A stretch of 19,740 nt of DNA from Candidatus Gastranaerophilales bacterium (GCA_900752845.1 CAADWU010000015.1:1-19740); one strand, 5' to 3'; positions 1 to 6,323 are shown, counted from the stretch's first letter. Numbers and translations: made by a program. Notes: a model not told the origin generated them from the sequence alone.

Positions 1-1
1 A

Positions 2-787
2 GCTGTATACAATCAAACTTGTTTTGAAGATATTTATGATACCTCTAATGACTATATTAAATCTATAAAACAAAAGTTAGCAATAATGAAGTTATTTAGT
101 ATAAAAGCACATACTTCTTTTATAATGCATTTATTGAGAGAATTTAATTTATGTCATTTAAGTTTAAAAAATATTAAAAATTTTATGGATATGATTGTGA
201 AGTTTCATTTTAGGTATAATGTAATTTATGCATATCCAGGAAATACTATCCGTTCGTATTATAGAGATTTCTTAAAGAATATGATGAGTAATACAGATAA
301 TAAAAATTCTATATTAAGAGAATTAAAATTCGATGCAAAAAAATATAACATTCATAACTTTAATGAGTTTGAAGAAAAATTTAAGTTAAAAATTAGATAT
401 TCAGAAAAAGAAAAGTCAAATAGAAAGCTAGTTCGATATATATTAGAAGAAATAGATAAATCATTTATAAATACCTCTGTCATTATGGATTATAATAAAC
501 TTACTATTGAACATCTTATTTCTCAATCAAATACAGATTATGATGTTGAGCAAATAGGCAATTTAATCTTTGTGACAACGGAATTACAAGATAAACTAAA
601 GAATAAATGTTTAAAAGAAAAAATTAGAATATTAGAAAAAGAAGGTTATTTCAATAATTATAATGAACGATTATTTTTACCAAATATTACAGAAGCAAAA
701 GATGATATTTCTGAAAATATTAAACTCATTAATAATAGAACTAATAATATAATAAAATTGGCATATGAAAAAATTTGGCATGTATAA
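2..787 (+). CDS. DUF262/DUF1524 (GmrS/GmrD-like) HNH-type nuclease, C-terminal part, 5' end outside window
   Basis: The reading frame is open from base 2 with no stop, so the start lies to the left; about 261 C-terminal residues are visible, and the first internal ATG at 86 is not a convincing start. The end matches the DUF1524 pattern: TIEHLISQS (family consensus EHI-x-PQ, here Ser replaces Pro), then IGNLIFV, then KLKNKCLKEK, and a final INNR...YEKIW helix typical of these proteins. DUF1524 is an HNH/His-Me-like nuclease fold, usually fused to a DUF262 (ParB/sulfiredoxin-like NTPase) domain in GmrSD type IV restriction enzymes and related defence proteins. The upstream part with FRYN and SYYRDFLKNM fits the helical linker after DUF262. 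It is much more AT-rich than the genes from 3000 on, which suggests accessory DNA. Which defence system it belongs to cannot be told without the N-terminus. Confidence 0.65.
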   Translation, partial: AVYNQTCFEDIYDTSNDYIKSIKQKLAIMKLFSIKAHTSFIMHLLREFNLCHLSLKNIKNFMDMIVKFHFRYNVIYAYPGNTIRSYYRDFLKNMMSNTDNKNSILRELKFDAKKYNIHNFNEFEEKFKLKIRYSEKEKSNRKLVRYILEEIDKSFINTSVIMDYNKLTIEHLISQSNTDYDVEQIGNLIFVTTELQDKLKNKCLKEKIRILEKEGYFNNYNERLFLPNITEAKDDISENIKLINNRTNNIIKLAYEKIWHV

Positions 788-946
788 ATTATTTTTGAAA
801 AATTTACTATGACAAAATCTTTATTAAGAATTTGTATGAAAACAATTTAAATTTAAACAGAACGTTGCCCGAAATTCCTAAACTGTTTGTGAATTTACAT
901 TTACTAATTATTTATAATATATGCTATTATTCTCATGAGGTGAAAT

Positions 947-1432
947 ATGGAAATTAATCAATTTAAAAAAGATGATACCAATGAAGTAATAAAATTAGCA
1001 TTGTATTGCCAGAACGATGGAACAAGAACTCTTATTTCTGTTGAAACACAGCAGGATTTGCTCAATATATTTGAAGATTATATAGCTTCAGGCGGAAATT
1101 TTTGGGTGGCAAAGGATGATGATAAACTCGCAGGAACAATCGGGCTTGTAAAATATAATGACAAAATAGGGATATTAAAAAAATTCTTTGTATACGAAAA
1201 ATACAGAGGGAAACCTCATCATCTCGGACAAAAACTATATTTCAAATTAATGGGCTTTGCAAAAGAAATTAACATAAATACAATTATTTTGGATACTCCG
1301 AAAAATACAACGAGAGCTCATAAATTTTATGAAAAAGCCGGATTTAAAAAGATTGAGCCCTCAGAACTGCCAATATCTTATAAAACACCATACAAAATGG
1401 ATGAGTGTGACTTTTTTATAATGTCAATATAA
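947..1432 (+). CDS. GNAT family N-acetyltransferase
   Basis: A 161-aa protein with the GNAT fold signatures. Motif A, the acetyl-CoA pyrophosphate loop, is at residues 82-97 (VYEKYRGKPHHLGQKLY, a variant of the R/Q-x-x-G-x-G/A loop with an unusual KPHH inside). Motif B is AHKFYEKAGFKKI at 124-136. Length is normal for single-domain GNATs. It would transfer acetyl from acetyl-CoA to an amine; the substrate cannot be inferred. The start is supported by GAGGTGA seven to eight bases before the ATG. It stands alone between the nuclease and a bidirectional terminator at 1567. Base composition resembles the AT-rich left edge. Confidence 0.85.
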   Translation: MEINQFKKDDTNEVIKLALYCQNDGTRTLISVETQQDLLNIFEDYIASGGNFWVAKDDDKLAGTIGLVKYNDKIGILKKFFVYEKYRGKPHHLGQKLYFKLMGFAKEININTIILDTPKNTTRAHKFYEKAGFKKIEPSELPISYKTPYKMDECDFFIMSI

Positions 1433-1447
1433 GAATTTTTTCCGGAA

Positions 1448-1609
1448 CTATATTCTTGCGTTTTTATTCATAATCTCCATTACATTTTCAATTGTAAAAT
1501 AATCTTGTTTTGAAAGTATAACAATGTTGTTGTATGGTTCGTTAGGGTTCAGTTCTCCCGCCCCATAAAAAAGCAGATAACATAAGTCATCTGCTTTTTT
1601 ATTTGAGTT
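1448..1609 (-). pseudogene. Possible decayed gene remnant (C-terminal fragment)
   Basis: Read on the minus strand, codons from 1609 down to the TAG at 1448-1450 are open for 54 residues, but no ATG, GTG or TTG with a ribosome site begins the frame. The composition is protein-like (for example FYGAGELNPNEPYNN and QDYFTIENVMEIM). The upper part runs through the terminator stem at 1567-1600, so only the part below 1566 is likely to be a true remnant. I do not recognise the family. It could be chance in AT-rich DNA. Confidence 0.25.
1567..1600. terminator. Bidirectional intrinsic terminator
   Basis: The stem is A6-GCAGAT pairing with ATCTGC-T6 around a ten-base loop; an inner AC/GT pair may extend it. 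The T-run works on the plus strand and the A-run gives a T-run on the minus strand. It lies between the convergent GNAT gene (ends 1432) and the 161-aa gene (ends 1755), so it can serve both, though both 3' untranslated regions would be about 135-155 bases. Confidence 0.8.
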
Positions 1610-1697
1610 TTATTCAGGAATGAGAACTACAATACGTTAGCTTTGTCTAATGTATTTTAAAGTCCGTTGTGATAGAAAGTGTTTTAACAAGTATGCC

Positions 1698-1736
1698 CAA
1701 CCGACAGAACCTCAATAAAGCCTCCGAGGCTGGTTG
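1698..1736. repeat. Nested GC-rich hairpin
   Basis: CAACC (1698-1702) pairs with GGTTG (1732-1736). Just inside, AGCCT (1719-1723) and AGGCT (1727-1731) form a tight stem with a CCG loop, leaving a 16-base bulge on one side. It has no T-run, so it is not a standard terminator. It sits right after the stop of the minus-strand 161-aa gene. Its GC content is far above its surroundings. Function unknown; a dispersed repeat, a structured 3' end or a recombination site are possible. Confidence 0.4.
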
Positions 1737-1754
1737 CAGCGTTTCAAAAGTTAT

Positions 1755-2240
1755 TTAAAATGAAGAAGTTTTAGTCGCAGGATTTGATTTTATAAGCTTA
1801 ATATCTTCTTTTAGGTTTCTGATTTTTATTTGTTCCGTAGGTAGCAATGATGTTAAGTCAGCATCTTCTGTCATATATTTTTGGGGAATTATTTGTTTAG
1901 AATAGTTTCGAGCTTCTACTTCAACATCTCCATTTGGATAGTATGTCACAGTTCCATGTTGGTTTGATATGGTTTTAGATAGCACGTCAATATTTTCAAC
2001 TACCCCATCCTTATTTAGATTATAATGCCAGTCCGTAAAGCTGGATTCTGTGGTTCTGTAGTTAGTTGTATGACGAATAAACATTCTGTATTCGGGATAG
2101 ATTAAATATTCACACTTTCCTAATTTGCCGGAAGGGTTGGGTTTTCCATTCAATTTTACGTAACGCAAGTTTCCGTTTGTGGAGGTATTTTTTAGAAAAT
2201 AATTAATTCTGTTGGCGATACCAATTGGTTTTATCAACAT
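1755..2240 (-). CDS. Hypothetical protein, 161 aa, downstream of dedA-family gene
   Basis: I do not recognise this protein. It is 161 residues, soluble-looking (no signal peptide or membrane helix), rich in Tyr, Asn and Thr, with likely beta-strand stretches in the middle (GTVTYYPNGDVEVEARNY around residues 95-112) and a charged helical C-terminus (LKEDIKLIKSN). The start is supported by AAGGAG four bases upstream of the ATG on the minus strand. Only 33 bases separate it from the stop of the upstream dedA-family gene, so the two are probably co-transcribed. The YPNGDV turn resembles toxin- or repeat-associated beta-hairpins, but this is too weak to name a function. Its TAA is followed in frame by about 35 more open codons. 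Confidence 0.7.
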   Translation of the reverse strand: MLIKPIGIANRINYFLKNTSTNGNLRYVKLNGKPNPSGKLGKCEYLIYPEYRMFIRHTTNYRTTESSFTDWHYNLNKDGVVENIDVLSKTISNQHGTVTYYPNGDVEVEARNYSKQIIPQKYMTEDADLTSLLPTEQIKIRNLKEDIKLIKSNPATKTSSF

Positions 2241-2273
2241 TGTACTCCTTAAATGCTAAATGTAATTAAATTA

Positions 2274-2900
2274 TTAAGATTCTTTCAAATGTTTAACATG
2301 CTTATAGATGTATAAAGCTCCTAAAATACCGAAGACTACAACAATTGCAATATCAAACTTATGCCAAATATGTTTAAAAGCTTCCATGTTTTGTCCCATT
2401 TTTACACCTACATAAACTAATAGGTAACTCCATACAAGTGAGCCTAAAAATGTTAACGTAAAGAATACTCTTTTTCTAGCTCTTAATATACCTGCAGGTA
2501 ATGAGATAAATGTTCTTACAACAGGAAGCATTCTGCACAAAAAGAAAGCCCAATCACCGTATTTTTCAACCCATTTGTCTGCTTCTTCAAGATCTTTATG
2601 TGAAATCAGGAAATATTTGCCGTATTTTTCAATAAATTTTCTTCCTCCAAAATATCCTAAGTAATATGAAGGTATTGAACCTAATACGCAACCGAACGCA
2701 CCGGCTAATGCTGCAACGTGGAAATTCATTTCGCCTTTGCTTACTATATAACCTGCAAACGGCAAGATAGCTTCACTGGGTAAAGGTATATTGCAAGATT
2801 CGATAGCCATTAGTAAGCTGATGCCAAACGGTCCCATCAGTGTAATTATATATTCTATAAAATTAATTAAATGCGATAAAATTAAGTTGATAAATTCCAT
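2274..2900 (-). CDS. DedA family (VTT/SNARE-associated domain) membrane protein
   Basis: A 208-aa polytopic membrane protein of the DedA family, whose members act as undecaprenyl-phosphate or phospholipid translocases and affect envelope and proton homeostasis. Family signatures are AIESCNIPLPSEAILPFAGY at residues 32-51 (acidic residues E34 and E43), SYYLGYFGGRKF around 78-89, and CRMLPVVRTFISLPAG at 122-137 with the conserved Arg 123 and 129. A C-terminal membrane helix runs at about 183-200. Length is normal. The start has GAGGAGG on the minus strand just upstream. It leads a short minus-strand operon with the 161-aa gene and is divergent from the yqhD-type gene. The exact lipid substrate cannot be read from sequence. 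Confidence 0.9.
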   Translation of the reverse strand: MEFINLILSHLINFIEYIITLMGPFGISLLMAIESCNIPLPSEAILPFAGYIVSKGEMNFHVAALAGAFGCVLGSIPSYYLGYFGGRKFIEKYGKYFLISHKDLEEADKWVEKYGDWAFFLCRMLPVVRTFISLPAGILRARKRVFFTLTFLGSLVWSYLLVYVGVKMGQNMEAFKHIWHKFDIAIVVVFGILGALYIYKHVKHLKES

Positions 2901-2922
2901 ACTTCCTCCTCTTCCAACCCAT

Positions 2923-2953
2923 ATTGTAGCAGAAAAATATTTTATTTTGACAA
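2923..2953 (-). promoter_or_regulatory. Promoter for dedA-family gene
   Basis: On the minus strand, TTGTCA (2953-2948) and an extended -10, TGC-TACAAT (TACAAT at 2928-2923), are separated by 19 bases; the TGN element compensates for the long spacer. It overlaps the -35 of the divergent promoter, so the two may compete. Confidence 0.5.
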
Positions 2954-2975
2954 CATTGGAAATTTATACTAACAT
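2947..2975 (+). promoter_or_regulatory. Promoter for yqhD-type gene
   Basis: A perfect TTGACA (2947-2952), 17 bases, then TAACAT (2970-2975). The start codon at 3000 follows with AAAGGAG at 2986-2992. The -35 is shared with the opposite promoter region. Confidence 0.55.
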
Positions 2976-2999
2976 AACTTTACCGAAAGGAGTTTATTT

Positions 3000-4160
3000 A
3001 TGAATAATTTTGAGTTTTATTGCCCGACTAAGATTGTATTTGGCAAAGGAACAATTGCAAGCCTTCCACAGCTTATTGATAAATCTAAAAAGATTTTAAT
3101 AACTTACGGCGGCGGTTCTATTAAGCAAAACGGCGTGTATGAACAGGTGAAAAATGCTTTGGAAGGATATAATATTTTAGAATTTGGAGGAATAGAACCA
3201 AATCCTAAATATGAAACTTTAATGAAAGCTGTAGAAATTGTAAAAAGAGAAGGAGTTGATTTTTTACTTGCAGTAGGCGGAGGTTCAACTCTTGACGGTA
3301 CAAAATTTATTGCGGCTGCTTCAAAATATTTTGGAGAAAAGGATGCGTATGATTATTTTATGGTAGAGCAAAATCCTGTTTTTGATGCTGTTCCGCTTGC
3401 TGATGTAATTACACTTCCTGCAACAGGTTCTGAAATGAATTGCGGCGGAGTAATCTCAAGAATTTCCACTGATGAAAAGCTTGCTTTTGGCGGAGCTCCT
3501 CTTTATCCTAAATTTTCTATAATAGATCCTCAAGTTACTTACTCACTGCCTGCAAGACAAACGATTAACGGGATTGTTGATACATTTGTACATGTTATGG
3601 AACAGTATTGTACGTATGATGTTAATTCACCTTTGCAGGATGATTGGGCACTCGGTATTTTAAGAACTTTAATTAATGAAGCTCCAAAAGTTCTGGCTAA
3701 TCCTGAGGATTATGATGCAAGAGCAAATATTTTCTGGTGTGCCACCTGCGGATTAAATTATTGGATATCTGTCGGTGTTCCTCAAGACTGGGCTACTCAT
3801 AATATTGGTCATGAATTGACAGCATTTTACGGCATAGATCATGGGCAAAGTCTGGCGATTATTGAACCAAGACTATTAAGAAATCAAAAAGTTAGTAAAG
3901 CTAAAAAGCTGGCTAAACTTGCTCGTGAAGTTTTCTGTGTAAATGAGCCTGTTGACTTGAAAGCAGCTGATATTGCAATTGATAAAATTGAAGCTTTCTT
4001 TAATTCGATAGGGATGAAAACAAAACTTTCGGATTATGAAATAGATGCAAATGAGGCAGCAGAAAAAATTAGAGAAAGATTTGCAGCACGACACACTGTA
4101 TTAGGAGAAAAAGGTGCGATAAATTCTGATACAGCTTATGACATTGTAAAAGCATCTTAA
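3000..4160 (+). CDS. yqhD: YqhD-like iron-containing alcohol dehydrogenase / NADPH-dependent aldehyde reductase
   Basis: A 386-aa group III metal-dependent alcohol dehydrogenase that aligns by eye with E. coli YqhD nearly end to end: the opening MNNF, ITYGGGS, LEFGGIEPNP, AVGGGSTLDGTKFIAAA, TLPATGSE and GVPQDWATH. The metal ligands fall at the same numbers as in YqhD: Asp194, His198, His267, His281. The GGGS dinucleotide loop is at 93-96. The family reduces short-chain and lipid-peroxidation aldehydes with NADPH; in a fermentative anaerobe it could also make alcohols such as butanol. AAAGGAG lies seven bases before the ATG. A strong terminator follows directly, so it is a single-gene unit. 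YqhD and BdhA-type butanol dehydrogenases are hard to separate by sequence alone. Confidence 0.92.
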   Translation: MNNFEFYCPTKIVFGKGTIASLPQLIDKSKKILITYGGGSIKQNGVYEQVKNALEGYNILEFGGIEPNPKYETLMKAVEIVKREGVDFLLAVGGGSTLDGTKFIAAASKYFGEKDAYDYFMVEQNPVFDAVPLADVITLPATGSEMNCGGVISRISTDEKLAFGGAPLYPKFSIIDPQVTYSLPARQTINGIVDTFVHVMEQYCTYDVNSPLQDDWALGILRTLINEAPKVLANPEDYDARANIFWCATCGLNYWISVGVPQDWATHNIGHELTAFYGIDHGQSLAIIEPRLLRNQKVSKAKKLAKLAREVFCVNEPVDLKAADIAIDKIEAFFNSIGMKTKLSDYEIDANEAAEKIRERFAARHTVLGEKGAINSDTAYDIVKAS

Positions 4161-4178
4161 ATCAAGAATATATATATG

Positions 4179-4206
4179 AAAAAGGCTAAATTATTTAGCC
4201 TTTTTT
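4179..4206 (+). terminator. Intrinsic terminator of yqhD-type gene
   Basis: A 12-base perfect stem, A5-GGCTAAA with TTTAGCC-T5, around a three-base loop, ending in six T. It is nearly symmetrical, so it could work both ways. The -35 of the next promoter begins two bases later. Confidence 0.9.
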
Positions 4207-4207
4207 A

Positions 4208-4236
4208 TTGAAATATTCTACAAAAAGTATTATAAT
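4208..4236 (+). promoter_or_regulatory. Promoter of poly-G leader / pilin-like gene 1
   Basis: TTGAAA (4208-4213), exactly 17 bases, then TATAAT (4231-4236) is a near-consensus sigma-70-type promoter. A second TATAAT sits at 4246-4251. AAAGGAG at 4253-4259 lies seven bases before the ATG at 4267. The -10 to ATG distance (30 bases) matches the second cassette (29 bases at 13796-13826). Confidence 0.7.
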
Positions 4237-4266
4237 AATAATGGTTATAATGAAAGGAGCAAAAAT

Positions 4267-4308
4267 ATGAAAAGATTAAGTCACGTTGGGGGGGGGGCAA
4301 CCGTTTAA
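4267..4308 (+). CDS. Poly-G leader peptide 1 (reading with ten G)
   Basis: As given, the ATG reads 13 codons, MKRLSHV, GGG, ATV, and then TAA at 4306-4308. Start, promoter and Shine-Dalgarno site are all good. With 9 or 12 G the frame would read GGGQPFKLL and stop; with 8 or 11 G it would run into the pilin. The three outcomes make this a leader or switch segment rather than an ordinary small gene. Whether the short peptide has a function of its own is unknown. Confidence 0.5.
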   Translation: MKRLSHVGGGATV

Positions 4309-4961
4309 GCTCCTATAGCAAGGGTTTTACCTTGGCGGAAGTTTTGGTCACTTTAGGCATTATAGGTGTGGTTTCTGCAATGACAGTTCCGTCTTTGATG
4401 CAAAATTACCAGCGTCAAAGCTATGTAACACAACTGCATAAATTTTATAATATTTTGTCGCAGGCTTTGGTCCAATACCAAAATGATAGAAATGCATTGA
4501 ACTTAAAAGAAGCAGGATTAACAAGTTTAGATGCACTTGATGAATTTTTTCAAAATTATTTTAAAATAGCTAATAGTTGTAATTCAAAATTTACCCCTTG
4601 TTTCGCATCAGAGTATAAAAATATGTTAGGTAAAACATATAAAGTTGGATTAAATCATCATATAACACTTGCTGACGGAACTTCTGTTGCATACGGTGCC
4701 ATTTTTGCTTATACTAATAATATTGCATTTACTGTTTACGTTGATATAAATGGTCCAAAAGGCCCTAACATAGCAGGCAGAGATGTGTTTGCAATATATA
4801 TTTATAATAACGGATTAATTGATGATTACTTTACGGGTATGGCACCTATGTCGCATGAACAAAGAGAAACTGCATTTAATAATTGCGCTGATCCAGAAAT
4901 GAAAAATTGGTACGGTTGTTTCGGCAAAATTTTAAATGATAACTGGCAAATGACTTATTAA
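4267..4961 (+). CDS. Type IV pilin-like (pseudopilin) protein 1, out of frame with its start through a G10 tract
   Basis: The body (about 220 residues) carries a class III prepilin-type N-terminus: SYSKGFTLAEVL followed by a hydrophobic helix TLGIIGVVSAMTVP, with G-F as the expected prepilin peptidase cut and the Glu at mature position 5. The C-terminal DINGPKGPNIAGRDVF element is shared with the second pilin-like protein here. It would be an envelope or pilus subunit processed by PilD and assembled by type II secretion/type IV pilus machinery. The only well-equipped start (ATG 4267 with AAAGGAG) is in another frame: the run of ten G at 4288-4297 must have 8 or 11 G to join them, giving 230-231 aa. 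A TTG at 4332 with AAGGG upstream could start a shorter protein but would lose the cleavage site. It ends inside the convergent HAD gene by four bases. Confidence 0.75.
4288..4297 (+). repeat. Homopolymer G10, candidate phase-variation tract 1
   Basis: Ten consecutive G in AT-rich DNA, seven codons after a start codon and before a pilin-like body that is in the wrong frame. Poly-G tracts of 8-12 are typical slipped-strand contingency loci in other bacteria. G-runs are also error-prone in sequencing and assembly, so the count itself is uncertain. Confidence 0.9.
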
Positions 4962-5647
4962 TTTTTCAAGCAAGGTATTTCAAAAATGTTCCTGTCAATC
5001 TGGTCAAAATTATCAATAATTTGACTAACGGCAGGAATATTTTTGTATAAATCTTTGCTTTCCATAGAAGCAATAGCTATAATTTTGCCTATGCCTGCTG
5101 ATTTAGCAGCTTCTATACCTGAGATAGCATCTTCTACAACTATACATTCATGAGGTTTTAAGCATAATTTTTCGGCTGCTTTAATATAAATATCAGGAGC
5201 AGGTTTGCCGGGTATTGTGCCATCTGCATATACAATTTTATCGATGTCAAACCATTGTTCGAGTTTAAATTCTTCTATAAAAAAGTCAACATTGTCTTTT
5301 TCTGACATAGTTGCAATAGTACAAGGAATATTTTTTTCGGTTAAATAATTTAAAAAGTTAACAGCACCCGGTGCAAGAACAGTATTTTCTTTGTCAGCTC
5401 TGCACATATCTCTATAAACAGCTTCTTTTTCTTTAGCAAGTTTATCAACCAATTCTTTAGAAGGTTTTTTGCCTATCGCATAAGCAATAATATCTTCATT
5501 AGTTCTACCGAACATGTATTTTCTCATCTCGTCATCTGTGAATGCTGTACCACGAAGTTTCGCTGAGTATTCTCTCCACGCTTCGTAATGTTTTTCTGAA
5601 TCAAAAAAAAGTGTTCCGTTAAAATCAAATATTATTCCTTTAAACAT
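4958..5647 (-). CDS. HAD superfamily hydrolase, beta-phosphoglucomutase-like subfamily
   Basis: A 229-aa HAD with a cap domain inserted after motif I. Motif I is DFNGTL (nucleophile Asp8), motif II is ATMSEKDN (Thr113/Ser115 region), motif III is Lys148 in GKPAPD, and motif IV is VEDAISGIEAAKSAG with Glu172 and Asp173. The acid/base position Asp+2 is Asn10 instead of Asp. The group acts on phosphorylated sugars or other small phosphates, as phosphatase or mutase, in the cytosol. The start has GAGGA about five bases upstream. Twelve bases separate it from the upstream TPR gene, so the two are co-transcribed. The 3' end overlaps the convergent pilin-like gene by four bases. Substrate unknown. 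Confidence 0.88.
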   Translation of the reverse strand: MFKGIIFDFNGTLFFDSEKHYEAWREYSAKLRGTAFTDDEMRKYMFGRTNEDIIAYAIGKKPSKELVDKLAKEKEAVYRDMCRADKENTVLAPGAVNFLNYLTEKNIPCTIATMSEKDNVDFFIEEFKLEQWFDIDKIVYADGTIPGKPAPDIYIKAAEKLCLKPHECIVVEDAISGIEAAKSAGIGKIIAIASMESKDLYKNIPAVSQIIDNFDQIDRNIFEIPCLKN

Positions 5648-5659
5648 TTATGTCCTCTT

Positions 5660-6280
5660 TTACATCTGGCTTTCAATAAGTTTGTTATAAAATTCAATAT
5701 ATTTTTCTGCTGTCTTTTTGTTGTTTAATTTTTTGTATACATAGGCAAGATTGTAGTAAAAATCCGGCACTGTATTTTTATAATCGGTAGCTAAGAGCAG
5801 CTCGTATTTTGCTTTTCTGTACTGTTCCGTTTTAATGTATGCGCACCCGAGATTATAATGAGCATAAGCATATTCGGGGTTAAGCTTTATAACCTTTTTG
5901 TACTGTTCAATTGCCATATTAGGTCTGCCGTCCTGCAAATAAATATTACCGAGATTGTAATAAGCTTTATAATATTTTTCATCGGTATTAATGGCTTTAT
6001 TGTACATAAATATTGCTTCATCAATTTTTCCCTGATCTTGAAGAATATTGCCCATTAATAACCAATTTTGCGCAGTTCTTTCATCTTCGGGAATACTTAA
6101 AAAAAGATTGAATGCACTTTTAATATCATTTTCAGCATAAAAAACATTCGCCTGACTTGTAATATTTTTATACTGTTCGGATTGAACAACAGTATGTTCA
6201 GGTGCTTTTTTTAAACTGATTGAATAAGCACTATTTGAAGTCAATATAATTAATGATAATATTAGCAAAAATCTTCTCAT
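5660..6280 (-). CDS. Exported TPR repeat protein, about 206 aa
   Basis: Begins MRRFLLILSLIILTSNSAYS, a clear Sec signal peptide with likely cleavage after AYS, followed by about four tetratricopeptide repeats (for example AYYNLGNIYLQDGRPNMAIE and YAHYNLGCAYIKTEQYRKAK). TPR proteins are protein-protein scaffolds; here it would act outside the cytoplasmic membrane. The frame extends twelve codons further to a GTG at 6316, but that has no ribosome site and would bury the signal peptide, so the ATG at 6280 is preferred. A TATAAT lies only six bases before it. It is first gene of the unit with the HAD hydrolase. Confidence 0.82.
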   Translation of the reverse strand: MRRFLLILSLIILTSNSAYSISLKKAPEHTVVQSEQYKNITSQANVFYAENDIKSAFNLFLSIPEDERTAQNWLLMGNILQDQGKIDEAIFMYNKAINTDEKYYKAYYNLGNIYLQDGRPNMAIEQYKKVIKLNPEYAYAHYNLGCAYIKTEQYRKAKYELLLATDYKNTVPDFYYNLAYVYKKLNNKKTAEKYIEFYNKLIESQM

Positions 6281-6286
6281 AAGAGG

Positions 6287-6292
6287 ATTATA
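6287..6292 (-). promoter_or_regulatory. -10 element almost touching the TPR start
   Basis: TATAAT on the minus strand (6292-6287) is followed by only CCTCTT before the ATG at 6280, with no Shine-Dalgarno site. If this is the promoter, transcription would begin at or within a base or two of the ATG. No good -35 is seen at 16-18 bases. Confidence 0.4.
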
Positions 6293-6323
6293 AACTAAAT
6301 TAAAAAAAATATCCACAAAAATT

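Larger units (their letters stand above)
1433..1754. other. Gene-poor intergenic stretch
   Basis: There is no intact gene in these 322 bases. They contain a bidirectional intrinsic terminator (1567-1600), a nested GC-rich hairpin (1698-1736), a 54-codon minus-strand open frame without a start that reads like a protein C-terminus (1448-1609), and a minus-strand open frame of about 36 codons directly after the stop of the 161-aa gene. The amount of structure and open frame suggests decayed or repeat DNA, but that is inference. Confidence 0.6.

Noticed and set aside
872..896. Short inverted repeat (AAATTC/GAATTT) before the GNAT gene
   Set aside because: Six pairs of A-T-rich sequence around a 13-base loop is expected by chance in such DNA.
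2791..3003. 70-codon plus-strand open frame opposite the dedA start
   Set aside because: It is antisense to the DedA N-terminus and runs through the divergent promoter region; no ribosome site and no family resemblance.
3876..4094. 72-codon minus-strand open frame within the yqhD-type gene
   Set aside because: Fully inside a confidently assigned gene, Cys/Phe-rich composition typical of an antisense shadow.
4288..4297. G10 run as a mere assembly artefact
   Set aside because: Cannot be excluded for the exact count, but two independent runs at matching places of homologous leaders make a real tract likely.
4332..4961. TTG at 4332 as the real start of pilin 1
   Set aside because: AAGGG lies seven bases upstream, so it is not impossible, but it would delete the signal and the G-F cut that the sequence otherwise keeps perfectly. 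It is mentioned as an alternative only.
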